64,000 nt of DNA from Closterium sp. NIES-65 (GCA_948144175.1 CANXME010000320.1:310001-374000), one strand, 5' to 3'; positions 1 to 12,142 are shown, counted from the stretch's first letter. Notes: generated by a model not told the origin, from the letters alone. A program made the numbers and translations.

Positions 1-3000
1 AGCACCCACCCCCTCGGCAGCAGCAGCAGCAGCAGGGGTGGCGTGGGACGGGGGCGCGTCAGCCTGAGCTGGGAGGTTAGGGGCTGAGAACGCACTGGTG
101 GCGGACGGTGACGCAAGGGGGGTCGTGGCAAGGGGGGTGGCAGAGGCAGTGGGGGGGAGGGAGGAGGGGGGCGTGGCGAGGGGGGGTTTGGCATGGCGGC
201 TGAAGCGGGTGAGCGCCGTGGCGGGGCGGCCAGGCACGTCCATGCTGCTGCTGCCCGTCCCCCCCCGCCGCCTGCTCGCCCTGCTGCCCCTGCCGCTGCC
301 GGCAGTGCTGCTGTCACTGGTGCTGCCAGCGTCAGTGGCATCGGGGGTGGCGGGCGGGAGTGTGAGTGCGGCTTGCATGGCGGTGAGCTCCTGGCCGCCA
401 TACGAGTGCCGCCTGCCCGCTGCCTTGCGCTGCGCCCTCTGGGGGAGAGGAGAAGAGGGTGGATTGGAGAGGAGGGTGGATGGGAGAGGAGGGTGGATGG
501 GAAAGGATGGTGTACAAGAGAGAAGGGTGAACGGGAGAAGAGAGTGCAAACGGAAAAACAAGCAGGATTGCAGAGGCGAAGAGATTGCAGAGGCGAAGAG
601 ATAGTAAAACATCAGATGGGAAGGGGGGGGAGGGAGCAAAGGAAGGTGGGCAGGGAATGGGGACATGGAGAGTTAGTAGCAGGGATGGGCGATGGAGGGA
701 GTGGAGAGTGGAAGTGCGATGGCCACTGACCAGAGCTGCCACCGATGAGGCACGCTGGGTGTTGCTGGGTTCGGCTGGTTCACCAGTGATTGCACTAGTG
801 GCGTCAGCGGCAGCATCAGCAGGATCTTCCCGGGCACCTGCTCGTGACGTTTGTGCTGCTGCTTGCTGCTGCTCGTGACGTTTGTGCTGCTGCTGCTCGT
901 GACGTTTGTGCTGCTGCTGCTGGTGACGTTTGTGCTGCTGCTGCTGGTGACGTTTGTGCTGCTGCTGCTGGTGACGTTTGTGCTGCTGCTGCTGGTGACG
1001 TTTGTGCTGCTGCTGCTGCAGCGTGTGCTGGTGCTGGTGCTGGTGGTGGTGCTGGTGGTGGTGCTGGTGGTGGTGCTGGTGGTGCAGCGGGGGCGGCATG
1101 GAAGGCTGCAAGCTCAGTGCTGCCGTACGACTGCGCGCGGCGCGATGCCTTCCTGCGTGGCTTGGCCCCCGCGGCTGGCTGGAAGGGTGGGAGAGGGGGG
1201 GGGAGACGAGAGGCGCGGAGAGGCGTGAATGCGGGGAGGGGGGGGGGGGGGGGGGGGAGGGCCAGAGAGGAGAGGATAGTGTGGACGTGTCAAAGGAAGG
1301 AGACGCACACAGAGCAGCAGAGATGACGAGGAGGGGAGAGGAAGTAGAGGGGGAAGGAAGGCAGGGGAAGCAGCGAGGGGATGTCCCGAGGGGAGAGTGT
1401 GAGGCCGAGGGGAGGGGCCGTACCTGAGGCCGAGGGGAGGGGGCATGGGTGGCAGCAGCGAGGCGGAAGGCGCGTGTGGCAGACATGGAGGAGGCGGAGG
1501 GGGGCGCGGATGCTGCTGGTGACTCCAGCGGCGAATGTGATGATGATGACGTCATGCATGCCGATGTGGATGCTGACGAAGCAGATGCTGACGTGGATGC
1601 CGAAGCTGACGTGGATGCCGAAGCTGACGTGGATGCAGAGGTCGCTGACGAGACAGAGGAGGAGCGCGAGGGCACAGGGGAAGCAGAGGCTGATGGAGGG
1701 TGGGAGGGAGGTCGTGATGAGGTGGATGAAGACGATGCTGACTTGGCAGACACTGCAAATGTGGAAGGGGGGGCTGACGTGGCAGAGACAGGTCCAGAAT
1801 CGCCCACTGCCACGTCACGCTCTACAGCGTCCTTTATCCGCACCTCCTCACTCACGTCTCCCCCCGTCTCCCTCCCGCCCCCCACCCCATCGCATGAGCC
1901 TGCCCTGCCTCCTCTGCGGCTCTTCCTCTGCTGCTTGCGCTTGCCCACCTCACCACCGCTCTGCACTCCTTCCCCTCTGCCTTCTTCTGCTACTGCCTCC
2001 ACCCTCCCCGCATCTTCCCCACGCGCCTCTCTCTCTGCTACAGCCTGCTCGTGCTGCCATGGCCCATGCGGCCCCTCGTGCGTGTGGCCCTGTGCATGCG
2101 CGCCCCCTGCCGCGGGGGGCAGCGCGGGCAGGGCAGGGAAGTCACCGTCGCCCAGCGACGACCCCGCGCTGCCTGCTGCTGCCACGGCGGGCGACGCGCA
2201 CCCTGATGCCGGAGGGGAGGAGGCAAGATGTGAGGGGGCAGCGGGGCAGTGCAGTGCGGTGGAGGGCAGCAGCGGTGAGGAGGCGTTGCGGCGATGACCC
2301 CTGGGGGCCGCCAGGCTGGGGGGGGAAAGAGGGGGAGGGGGGTGGGGCAGCATGGACGTATGGGGGGCACAAGAGCAGCGAAAGGGGAGTGAGCAGCAGA
2401 TGGAGAGGGGGCATGGAGTGGAGCGGCACGGATGGTGGCTTGCCCATGGTGGCTTGCCCATGCTGGCTTGCCCATGCTGGCTTGCCCATGCTGGCTTGCC
2501 CATGCTGGCTTGCCCATGCTGGCTTGCCCATGCTGGCTTGCCCATGCTGGCTTGCCCATGCTGGCTTGCCCATGCTGGCTTGCCCATGCTGGCTTGCCCA
2601 TGCTGGCTTGCCCATGCTGGCAGCCTTTGCACCCAAGGCTGACCCACACATGCCTCCCACCCCACGCATGGCGCTGACTCACAACGCATGCAGCACCAAG
2701 CAGCAGCTCTGGCAGCACACGAGCCACACCTGCCCGCACTCTGCCTGCCCGCACTCTCCCTGCCCGCACTCTGCACTCACCCCTCTCCCTCACCAACACT
2801 GCCTCGCCCCCACTCTCACCCCTGCACTTCCCCTTTCCTCACCTCACCACTCTATATTATCCCAACCCTCCCCCCATCGCATTCACTCCCCCTCACCCAA
2901 CCCACCTGCTTCTCCAATGCTATCATCCACACCCCATCCCACGCCCACCCTCTCGCTTCAACACCCATCACCCTAATTAAACCACTCCCTCCTCTTGCTT

Positions 3001-4762
3001 AGAGCCCATGCCCTGCGCCCATGCCCTGCGCCCATGCCCTGCGCCCATGCCCTGCGCCCATGCCCTGCGCCCATGCCCTGCGCCCCTGCCCTGCCCCTGC
3101 CCATGCCATGCCAGGCGTACATGAGGGCCTCCTCAGCGGCGGCCTCGCGGCTGAGCTTCTTCCCAACGCACTCCACGCTCACCACCAGCACCGCCCCCGC
3201 CGGCCTCTCAGCAGCCGCCACGTCAGCCAGCATGGCGGGCCCGGGCGCCACCTTGAGGCGGCGCTCCACCGCCCCGTCGCAGTCCGCCAGCTCAGCCAGG
3301 TCCAGCTGCGCCCGGCCCAGAGGCTCGGGCCGAGCCTGGAAGGCAGGCTCGGATGGTGCATCGGGTGGGTGGCTCGGGTGGGCGGCGGCGGCGGGCAGCG
3401 CGTGGTGGAGCGTGAAGGTGGCTGCCTTGCGCAGGTAGGGCGCCGTGGGGGCGCCCCTCTCCCTGTACAGCGTCACTGGGATCTGCCCGCAGGCGAGGGG
3501 GACAGGGCGGGCGGGAAATGGGGGGAATAAGGGGGGGAAAGGGGGGGAAAGGGAGGCAAAGGGGGAAAAGGGGGAAAAAAGGGGGAACGGGAGGGGGAAA
3601 GGGGGAAAAGGGAGGGAAAGTGGGGGAAAAAGGGGAAAGGGGAGGAAAGAGGGAAAAGCAGGGAAAGAGGGGCGAAAAGGGGGAAAGAGTGGGGAACGGG
3701 AAGAATGGAGGGAAATGAGGGGGGTAAGGGGTGGTTGAGAGGGCGGAGAAGAAGGATGGGAAGAGGTTGGTGTTAGAGAGGAGGGGAAGACGTTGGGAAA
3801 AGGGGAAGGGAGTGGGGGAGGGAGAAGGAGAGGATGCGAATGCAAGGAGAAGCTGGTGGGAGGTGGGGGAGATGGGAGGTGCATGCAGCGTGGGCGTGGG
3901 GTGGAGAGGGGTTTGTTGCTGCGTGGGGGACGCAGGTGTGACTGCCCGGTGCCACTCGCCCCGCGGCCCCCATTGTCTCTCCCACCGCCTCAACCACGCC
4001 CCGCCATCCCACCACAGCACCACCCCAGGAACCCAGATCCCCCCACCCCCAATCCGTCCCCCCCTCCCCCCTCCCCCCTCCCCCCTCCCCCCTCCCCCCT
4101 CCCCCCTCCCCCCCACAGCCGGGTGCACTCACAGCGTACCCGGAAGGTGTGGCTGAGCGGCACGTGGGGGCCGTCGGGGGGCCACACAGGCGCCGAGAGG
4201 CCCGCGCGGCTGTCCCCGCGCTGCCAGCGGATGATGAGCGGCGGGGAGGCGCGCAGCCACCCGAGCAGCTGCCGCCATGGTGGGCGGTTGGCGGGGTAGG
4301 GGGCACGAGGGGATGAGGGGAAGAGGGAGAGAGAGGGGGCGAAGAGGGAGAGAGAGGGGGCGAAGAGGGAGAGAGAGGGGGCGAAGAGGGAGAGAGAGGG
4401 GGCGAAGAGGGAGAGAGAGGGGCTGGAGATCGTTCAGAGGCGCGGCGTGCGGGGACGAGGGGAGACACGCAGATGTGGTGGGGAGCGGAAGACGCATGGA
4501 ACGACGACGGAAGCGGAACGGGGGGCTCCGGATGGGGGAAGCGGGACGTGGGAAGTGAGGAAGGGGAAGCGGGAAGCGGGAAGGGGGAAGGGAGAAGGGG
4601 GACGTGGGGCGGGCGGGGAAGTGGGACCAGCGGAGGCAGACGGGGGGCGGAGCTGACCTCGACGAGGTGAATTTTAAATTCGAATCGAACGGCCACCAGA
4701 TTCGCCTGCTCAATCTTGCCCGACCCCGATGACGTCAGCGTCTGCCTGCCAGCCGTCGCCAT
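1..4762 (-). CDS. NT-C2 (EEIG1/EHBP1 N-terminal) domain protein, spliced, 3' end off the window
   Basis: Exons that join in phase: 4658-4762, 4140-4268, 3121-3482, 1424-2315 and 838-1178, about 610 codons, followed by a likely sixth exon from about 436 to the left edge. The start is AAGATGGCG at 4762. Exon 1 gives FEFKIHLVE, exon 2 IIRWQRGDSRAG and SHTFR, exon 3 IPVTLYRERG, GRAQLDLAELAD and VLVVSVECVGKKL. This order (first C2 strand, W-x-x-G-D, then F-x-IPVTL) is that of plant NT-C2 proteins resembling Arabidopsis At2g25460-type proteins. Such domains are thought to bind membranes or anchor to actin and organelles; the exact role here is unknown. Exon 4 encodes a basic patch (GKRKQQRKSRRGG) and a Ser/Ala tract, typical of the disordered region after NT-C2. 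Exon 5 encodes Pro/Ala repeats and (AAAAQTSP)n. All assigned introns are GT-AG. Exons 1-5 are well supported by phase; exon 6 is tentative. Confidence 0.8.
838..1085 (-). repeat. Coding tandem repeats in NT-C2 gene exon 5
   Basis: A 24-bp unit repeats about seven times near 845-1018 and encodes the octapeptide AAAAQTSP or AAAAQTSR in the gene frame. A 12-bp unit at about 1027-1085 encodes APPP. Both periods are multiples of three, as expected for expansions tolerated inside an exon. Neighbouring intronic repeats have periods of 13, 14 and 20-21 bp. Confidence 0.8.
2436..2620. repeat. 14-bp minisatellite in intron 3 of the NT-C2 gene
   Basis: About 13 nearly identical copies of GGCTTGCCCATGCT. 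The period is not a multiple of three, and the array lies between the exon 3 donor (3120) and the exon 4 acceptor (2316), so it is intronic. The long open frames through it on both strands (for example SMGKPAWASQHGQA repeats) are by-products of the array. Confidence 0.9.
3004..3094. repeat. 13-bp minisatellite in intron 3 of the NT-C2 gene
   Basis: Seven copies of GCCCATGCCCTGC start about 26 bases inside the intron 3 donor (GTACGC, exon edge at 3121). The last copy is slightly altered. Confidence 0.9.
3500..3740 (-). repeat. About 230-nt pyrimidine tract before the exon 3 acceptor
   Basis: The plus strand is almost wholly purine (G and A runs). On the coding strand this is a C/T tract ending close to the 3' splice site CTGCGGGCAG at 3483. 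It is an exaggerated polypyrimidine tract in intron 2 (3483-4139). The other end of the same intron holds a G-rich run on the coding strand (4060-4112). Confidence 0.8.
4060..4112. repeat. CCCCCCT simple repeat in intron 2
   Basis: About seven copies of a CCCCCCT-type heptamer on the plus strand, G-rich on the transcribed RNA, about 30 bases inside the exon 2 donor (GTACGC, exon edge at 4140). It has G-quadruplex potential. Confidence 0.8.
4319..4425. repeat. 21-bp tandem repeat in intron 1 of the NT-C2 gene
   Basis: Five copies of a 21-bp purine-rich unit (GAAGAGGGAGAGAGAGGGGG plus C). It lies between the exon 2 acceptor (4269) and the exon 1 donor (4657). Read as RNA it is pyrimidine-rich, like the intron 2 tract. 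Confidence 0.85.
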
Positions 4763-5539
4763 CTTTGCGGCAGGCCGTCACACTAACGGCTTAGCAGCCG
4801 GTCCGCTGGCAGCTCAGGCAAAACGTGAGGAGGGCGCGGCGAAGAGGAGGCTCAGCGGCCCAACGGGGCCCGTCGGCGGTGTGCGCGATTGGGATTGCGG
4901 GGAGGCATGGGGATGAATGAGAGGCCACGGGCTTGATCGTCACTGCACTGGTGATGGCCACAGGCGCGAGCATGGCGCGCGCCGTTGATGCGCGGCGGAC
5001 GGGCGTCGCTGCACAGAGCGGGCTGGCCGCACCCGCGTGCTCCGCTAGCGATGGTCGTCCCGCGCGGTGCTGCGCACACGACGACGACGACAGCGAGCAA
5101 CGTGTGGGGCGCTACGAGCAGGTGGCGGTAATGTGGGTGGACAGGTGATACGGAGGCGATAGTTGATGCCGCATCGTTCGGAGTTGTGGGGATAGGGTAG
5201 CGAGCGAGTAGGAAGGTAGTAGCAACGTGCAGCTTCAAAGGTGGCGAGGCCAATAAGCAGATGATGGACGCGGTGCCAGGGAAAAGGAGAGAGCCCTGTG
5301 GCCGCCATACGCCAGCTACACGGGCTGTTGGCGAGATATGGCACAAAACAAGGCATACACCTTTTTCAAGTGCAGCTTATCATGTTATGAATGAACTTGC
5401 AGAGTGCGCAGTAAAACGAATAACGAGAATACTTGAACTACAGAATGACGATACAATGAGAAGGCACGCCTAAATAGGGTAAAAGCTGGCTAGGCGAAGA
5501 GGTAGGGCGAAGATGGTTCGGTGATGGTTGCGATTGGAG
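4763..5539. other. Upstream region of the NT-C2 gene
   Basis: No coding feature that I can support. GC-rich near the gene, more balanced toward 5.5 kb. It should contain the 5' UTR and promoter of the minus-strand gene starting at 4762. I see no clear TATA box. Open frames here lack recognisable domains. Confidence 0.5.
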
Positions 5540-5960
5540 CGGAGGCCGTAGTGCCATAACTACGGCCATGCCTTCATTCCTGTTTCTTCACATCTGCAAC
5601 TTGTAAAGGCATCGTGCTTCATTTCATATGGGCATCGTGCTTCTCGTGCTTCATTTCATATGGGTGTGAGTACATCAATCTCATCCAATGATAACTACGA
5701 TTACAGCAAGAAACTTGGAGACAATTACTACAGGGGTGGATGGGTGGGAAACTCAAACTTCGAAATTGAAAAGAAGAACGTGGGTGAGGCTGAATGGCCT
5801 CAATCCCCTCTTTTGTAGCCAAAAGATAGCGAGTAGCGATGCGACACTGCCTTTGCTGCGTTGGCAATCGCTACGCTTTCACAATACACAAATTTTTAAA
5901 AGTGTTACACACTTTCAAAATTTTACATATTTGCAACATTTGCATCGAGATTAAACACAA
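5540..5960 (-). mobile_element. Miniature non-autonomous relative of the YR retroelement
   Basis: 5,730-5,935 closely matches the terminal repeat at 24,390-24,570 in the same orientation (shared runs such as AAGAAGAACGTGGGTGAGG and CTTTGCTGCGTTGGCAATCG). 5,585-5,670 matches the sequence just past the recombinase gene at 13,745-13,790 (CATCGTGCTTCATTTCATAT, present twice here). No coding DNA lies between the two parts, so this looks like a short derivative made only of the ends. copia-1 inserted immediately to its right. Confidence 0.65.
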
Positions 5961-5965
5961 GCTAG

Positions 5966-6087
5966 TGAGAAAAGAAGAACGAGAATGGATTGACTAAGGA
6001 ATGGAAGTGATACAAATGTGCAACCCTAGAATTGTATACCCCATATAGGCTACCCCACTACAGCCTACACAACATTATAATTTGACA
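5966..6087 (-). repeat. copia-1 3' LTR
   Basis: 122 bp, TG...CA ends, 3 mismatches to the partner at 13360-13481. Confidence 0.95.
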
Positions 6088-6339
6088 CACCCCCATAGGC
6101 AAAGTGGGGGAGAACAAGGGGTCACAAGACCAGTCAAGCAGAGCAAAGCAAAGCTCAGGGTGGATCACAAAGTCACCACACATTCTGAGCACAAGTTCAA
6201 GGCCAGAAGGCCAGTTTACATGCAGGAGCACATATATATATATAAGAGACTAAGCAAGCATGAGCAAGAGTATATATATGTGACAGTACAAGCAAAGGTA
6301 AGGAAGTGAGCAAGTGAGGCAAGACAGGTACAAGACCAA

Positions 6340-9300
6340 GCTGAGTACAGAAGCGCTGATGATCACAAGACGCAAGCGCCTTGGTGAAAACATAAGCAGT
6401 GTTGGCCTCAGAGGCCACGTACGCAAGCCGCAACTGACCACGCTGCTGTAGCTCACGAGCAAGGAAGTAGCGAAGAGCAATGTGCTTTGTTCTGTGCTCC
6501 AGTCGCTGCTCTCGACACAAGGCCAGCATGGCCTTGTTGTCTACGTACAGGACTGGAGGAGAACGAGGTGGCTCTCCAAGGTCGGTCAGAAGGTAGGTGA
6601 GCCAGCGAAGCTCCTGGGCAGCCATGGCCCCGGCGTAGATCTCAGCCTCACAACTCGAGCCGAGAACAGACGACGAGCGAGTAGCCCGCCACGAAACAGA
6701 GCCGGAACCAAGGCTGAAGGTGTAACCCTGTGACGACCGCTGCGTAGCCTGGTCGTCAGCCCAAGAAGCGTCCGCGTGCCCAGTGAGGACCACTGGACTC
6801 CGCCCTCCAAGCACAAGCCCCATGCCCGACGTACTGCACAAGTAGCGCAACACCCTCTTCGCTGCAGCCATGTGCTCTGGTCGGTGTCTCCCAGGAGCAA
6901 CATAGCGTGCAAGAATGCTAAGAGGGTATGCAAGGTCAGGTCGTGTGCAGGTCATCAGGTATATGAGGCAGCCAACAAGCTCTGGATACGGGCCACTCGA
7001 CTCTACGGACTCATCCGAAGGCAGAGCTGAGAGTGAGTGACGAGTAGGCAGAGGAGTGGCCTGAGGCGAGGAGTACGTGAAGCCGAAGCGCTGAAGGACC
7101 TACTGCACCATGTGTGACTGAGTCAGAGTAATGGTGCGGCGTGCTCTGTCCCGGGTGATCTGCAAGCCAAGGTAGCTGCGCAGTTCACCCAGGTCAGTGC
7201 ACGTGTGTCTCTTCTGCAGCTCGGACTTCACGTAGGCGAGTCCAGTAGTGTCAGCTGTGGCAAAGACCAAGTCGTCGACGTACACGAGGATGTAGAACGG
7301 CGGCAGAGAGGTGTCGGTGCGCAGAAACAGCGACGGGTCGGCAGTAGAAGGAGCGAACCCAGGAGCCGCAAGCGTAGTCCTCAGTGTGTCGTGCCACTCA
7401 CGTGGCGCGTGGCGGAGACCGTAGACTGGACGCCGGAGACTCCACTGGGTACCAGGAGGGAAAGACCCAGTGAAGCCAGGTGGGCGGCGCAGCCAGATCT
7501 CCTCGTGCAGGCTGCCCTGCAAGAAAGCAGTGCTGAAGTCGAGAGAGTGCAGCTCGTACTCACGGTGAGCAGCAACGTGCAGCAGTACCCGAAGAGTGGT
7601 CATCTTCGGGGTGGGGGAGAAGGTCTGAAAGTAGTCAACTCCCTGCCGCTGACTGAAGCCACGAGCCACGTAACGCGCCTTGAAGACAGGCGGAGAACCC
7701 GGCGGCCGCTTCACCCTGAAGATCCACATGCCACTGACGATGTTCGCCCCAGGAGGGGGGACAGCGTCAACGTAGGTGCCTGTGGACTTCCAGGAAGCCA
7801 TCTCTGCATCCATAGCTGCCTGCCACTGAGAGGAGTAGGGACCCTCTATCGCCTCCGCGTAAGAGCGCGGAGTCGGGATGTCAAGTGCATCCGGGTCTCC
7901 CTCAAGGGTAAGCAGTACGGACACAAGATGAGGTGAAGCAGCTGCCAGACACTGGAACTCCTCCTGCCTGTCCTCAAGGACGTCCGTGCCAAGGGCACAC
8001 TCACCCCCGACGGACGGAGGACAGACAGACGCAGACTCAGCGACAAGACTGACAGCGTACTCTAGGCGACAGCGAGCAGCAAAGTCGACGAGCTCAGCAA
8101 CGAGGGCAGACGCAGCAGTAGACTCGAAAGAAGGGTCAGTGATGACAGTAGCAAGGAGACACGTGACAATAGGACTGGCAGCACGAAGAGAGTCCGACTC
8201 CGGGTCAGCAAGAGCAGGAAGAGAAGATTCAGAAAGGAGAAGGCAAAGGGGCACGCAGAGGAGCAGTGGACGGATGCAGAGACATCCGGTGCGTGCCAGG
8301 GACAAGAGGAGGACGCTGACGCGAATCGCGACCACTAGTGCGAGCAGCACGAACAGGCGACGCAGGACGAGACGCAGGCTCACGACGCTCAGTAAGACCT
8401 CCAGTAGGACCAGCGTAGGGAGAAGGAGCAGGCAAAGGGGAGGCAGGCTGTAGCTGTGACTGTGACGGGACAGGCTGTGGACCCTCTAAGGGAGGAGGAG
8501 GACCAGTAGAAGGTGGAAGACCAAGAACCTGCTGCAGGAGTGGAACGAAGTACGGTCGAGGCCGCGTGGCGATGCCAGAAACAGCAGGGACAGCACCAGT
8601 ACCCCCAGTAGGAGCACCCGCTCCAGCAGCACCTCCAGCAGCTCCAGAACCTCCAGCAGCACCAAGAGCACCCCCAGTAGGACCGCTAGTGGTAGTCTCA
8701 GCGCCAACACCCTCAGCAGCACCAGCTCCAGTCGAACCTGCAGGCCCAGCAGCTCCAGTACTCCCAGTACGAGCACCTCCGGGACCCGCGACAGCAGCAC
8801 CCTCAGTAGCCGAAGAACCTCCAGCACCAGCATCACGGCTCTAGCGCCGGGCAAACCACTCGCGCAGCTCCTGTGGAGAGAGTGGCTCCCGGCGAGACGA
8901 AGCACCCGGAGAACCTCCAGGCGAAGCACCTCCAGGCTCAGCACCCCCAGGCAAATCACCCCGAGGCGTAGTACCCCCAGACTCAGCACCCCCAGGCTCA
9001 GCACCCCCAGGCTCAGCACCCCTAGGCTCCGCACCCCCAGGCTCAGCACCCCCAGGCTCAGCACCCCCAGTCTCAGCACCCCTAGGCTCAGCACCCTCAG
9101 CAGCACCAGAGTCACCAGTGACCTCGACAGGCTCGACTGCGTCTACCTGGGACACACCTGAAGGGGCAGGACCCTGAGGGGGGAGGGGGTCTACCGGGGG
9201 GGGACCTGGTACAAGGAAGAGCTGGGGCGGGGGGAGGGAAGGAGTGCGGTAGGGGAAGAGGCGGTAGTAGGGGACCGACTCGTCGAACGTGACATCCTAG

Positions 9301-12142
9301 GAGGACAGAACACGGCGAGAGGTGGGGTGGTAGAACTGCCACCCAGGGGCGTCGGGGGGGAACCCCAGGAAGACGCAAGGAGTAGCGCGAGGGGACAGCT
9401 TGTCCGCAGACAAGTCGCGGACAAACGCCCGAGATCCCCGGACCCGGAACGCCGACGCATCGCCAACCTTCCCCGTCCACAGCAGGGCTGGGGAGGTCTC
9501 TGGCCTGGAGACCCTGGGGTGAAGGTTGATCTGATGCGCCGCGTACCTGACCGCAAACGGCCACAGAAAATGGGGGGCAGCCGCATGCATCATAGACGTA
9601 CGAGCAACGTCCATGACCATGCCAATGCGGCGCTCAGCAATCCCATTTTGCTGCGGTGAGTCCGGAAGCGTGAAGGTCTGACGGATGCCTCGTGCACGAC
9701 AGTAGGCTCGCAGAAGGCCAGAGGAGAACTCTCCGCCTCTGTCCGAGTGCAGAAGCAGAACAGGAAAGTCCGAGCCAAAGCTCTGCCTGAGCTGGAGACG
9801 AGTTGCGCGGATCCAGTAGATCATCACCTCAGTGACATCACCCTTGCTGCGCAAGGGGAAGACTGTGGTGTAACGCGAGTAGTCGTCAACAACAAGCAGG
9901 AAGTAGCGCTCGTGACCCTGTCCACGGACGCGGGCTGGGCCCCACACGTCCATTTGAAGCGTCTGCAACGGGGCCTCTGTCGGAGGAAACTGGGAGGAGT
10001 GAGGGGCAGCACGCTGGCGCCCCTCGACACAGGGGACACAGGCAGGGCCAGGGCCCTGAGGAAGGGGAGGGAGGGACCGGGGGAGACCAGACACAAGAAG
10101 ACGGGAGGCCATGCCTCTGAGCCGAAGCAGAGAGGGGTGACCAAGGCGGTGGTGCCAGAGGAGAGTCTCGTGAGACAGGAGACGACACGAACAGGGGGCA
10201 GACTCAGGACCAGACCTGGACGCTGCAGCAAACACCTGACCCGACGCAGCTACCCTACCAGACTCAGCAACTGGAGGAGACGCAGTGGTCAGTGTGTACA
10301 GGCTCGACCCCGGCTGACGGGTAAACGTAGCCAGGTGTCGGCCTGTGCGAGCCTCGGTGCAGTGCGTCACCCGCTGGCGCGCAGGAGTGAACTGGTGGAC
10401 ACCCGCATCCTATAGGTCAGCACCACTCACCAGGTTCATAGAGAACGAGGGGAGGTAGAGACCAGACAGGGTGCCAGAGGGAACCGCCGGACACGGGAGG
10501 ACTGTGGAGAAGCGAGACAGGACACGGCCCCCAGAGGGGTCAGCCAGAGACACCGCAACCGGCCGACTAAGCGGCGTGAGGGTGGTGCGGTCCCGAAAGA
10601 AGGAGCGAGAAGCCCCAGAGTCAAGGGTGAAGGTGAGGGAGGCCGAAGCCGACGTAGTACCTGAGAGCGCAGACTCACCAGTACCTGAGGGCGCAGACGC
10701 ACTGGCACCTAGAGCAGCAGCCTCACCAGCACCTAGAGCAGCAATACCAATGCCCGGGTCGGGCGGGAAACACCGGTAACAGTCACCCTCATCACTAATA
10801 GTCACAGCATACATGGCAGCAAGGATAGCATCAAAGTCAAGATCATAGATAGCTACGCCTGCCCTAGACAGCTCTCCCCAGCGGGGGATCTCACTGGCCT
10901 CCGGAAACTGCTGACGCCAAGCGTCCGTCAGGCGGCCAAAGCAGCGCTGGGTGGGGTGGGCACCCCCACACTGCTCACCCGCGCGGTCGCCGGTGCGAAG
11001 GACGTAGGTGCAGGGACCAAAGCCCCCACCACGCTGACGCTGCGTGTACCACTCACGGAGCTGCTGAGGGGGGGGGATGTCCCGAGAACGCTGCTGCTGC
11101 TGCTGGCGCTGACCACCACCAGTGCTGCTCCGCTGCGAAGCGCCACCCCGACCACCTCCACCTCCTCCTCCACCGCCTCGTCCACCTCCGCCACCACCGC
11201 CGCCTCCGCTAGGACCGCCGCCGCCTCCTCGGCCTCCACCTCCACTGCTGCCACCGACGCCTCCACCCCCGCCACCACTCCCACCGCCACCCCCACTCCC
11301 TCCGCCGCCTCCACCGCCGCCTCCACCGCCCCCGCTAGCTCCACCCGCACCCTTGCCCCCCTTGCCCTTGCCAGGGCGACGTCTCCCGCTAGGGGCAGAC
11401 GCCGCACCGACCGACTCAAGACCAACGAGGTCGGCCGCAGCGGCAGAGGCGAAAGAGGGCAAAAGGGGGGAAGGAGAACACCCCTCAAAGATGGGGGTGC
11501 GAGGGTCACCACGAGAGGCTCCTACAGCGACGATGCTCTTCTCCGCTGCTAGGAGGGCCTTCTCTAAGAGGTCAACAGTGAGAGTGGTTGGACAGACCGA
11601 GAGGAAGTGGTCCCTGACTACACGAAGGGAGTCAGGGAGGCGGGTGACTATAAAATAGAGAGTGATGTACATGGGGGGGGGGGTTCTTGGCGCAGAACTC
11701 AGTAGGAAGCGCGGCGCGGTAGCGAGTGTCGCTAGTGCGGAGGTGCGTAATGAGGTCAGCGACTGTGGGAAAGGCAGCAAGGTCAGGGAAGAGGAAGGGT
11801 AGCATGAGGCGGCTAAGTGCAGCAGTGGCAGGGGAAGAGTAGCGCGCAACTACAGCGTCGTACAAGGTCTGAGCACTCTTGTACTGACTAAAGTGCACGC
11901 GCTCAGCGGTAGGGAGGTGGCGACGCACAGCAAGACGTGCAGCAGCATCGCGCGTGGCCCACTGGGAGCGAACAGTGGGGTCAGCATCAGCAGCAGGGGC
12001 AGGAGAGGCGCCAGAGGTGAGGTCAAAGAGAGAGACCGTCTGCCCTATCGCACTGTAAGTACAGCTGCAGGTCGTCGACCGAGACCTCAAAGTTAATGGC
12101 GCGACCCTCAGCGTCAAAAGCGAGGACACTAGGGGTAGCCAT
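6340..12142 (-). pseudogene. copia-1 gag-pol remains
   Basis: In order along the minus strand: gag start near 12,142 with a UBN2-like capsid region (TVADLITHLR, SLRVVRDHFLSVCPTTLT), a very Gly-rich stretch, a Cys/His knuckle (CTYVLRTGDRAGEQC), protease (LDSGASRSFF), pre-integrase zinc motif (HHRLGHPS...CVPCVEG), integrase core (MDVWGP, LHSDRGGEFSS, NGIAERRIG), an Ala/Gly/Pro/Glu-rich spacer, RT (YVARGFSQRQGVDYFQTF, ILVYVDDLVFA) and RNase H (HADASW, SSCEAEIYAGA, VDNKAMLALCREQ). Broken; not a working gene. Confidence 0.9.

Noticed and set aside
1449-2297. Plus-strand acidic protein (MAAARRKARVADMEEAEGG...)
   Set aside because: It is the antisense reading of exon 4, whose Ser/Ala repeats read as Asp/Ala/Glu repeats on the other strand. 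Exon 4 has phased splice sites; this frame has none.
332-2776. A single 814-codon minus-strand gene
   Set aside because: The frame runs through a 14-bp intronic minisatellite and across good splice sites. Only 1424-2315 and part of 838-1178 are supported as exons of the NT-C2 gene.
3445-3738. Gly/Lys/Glu-rich plus-strand protein
   Set aside because: It is the purine strand of the long pyrimidine tract in intron 2.
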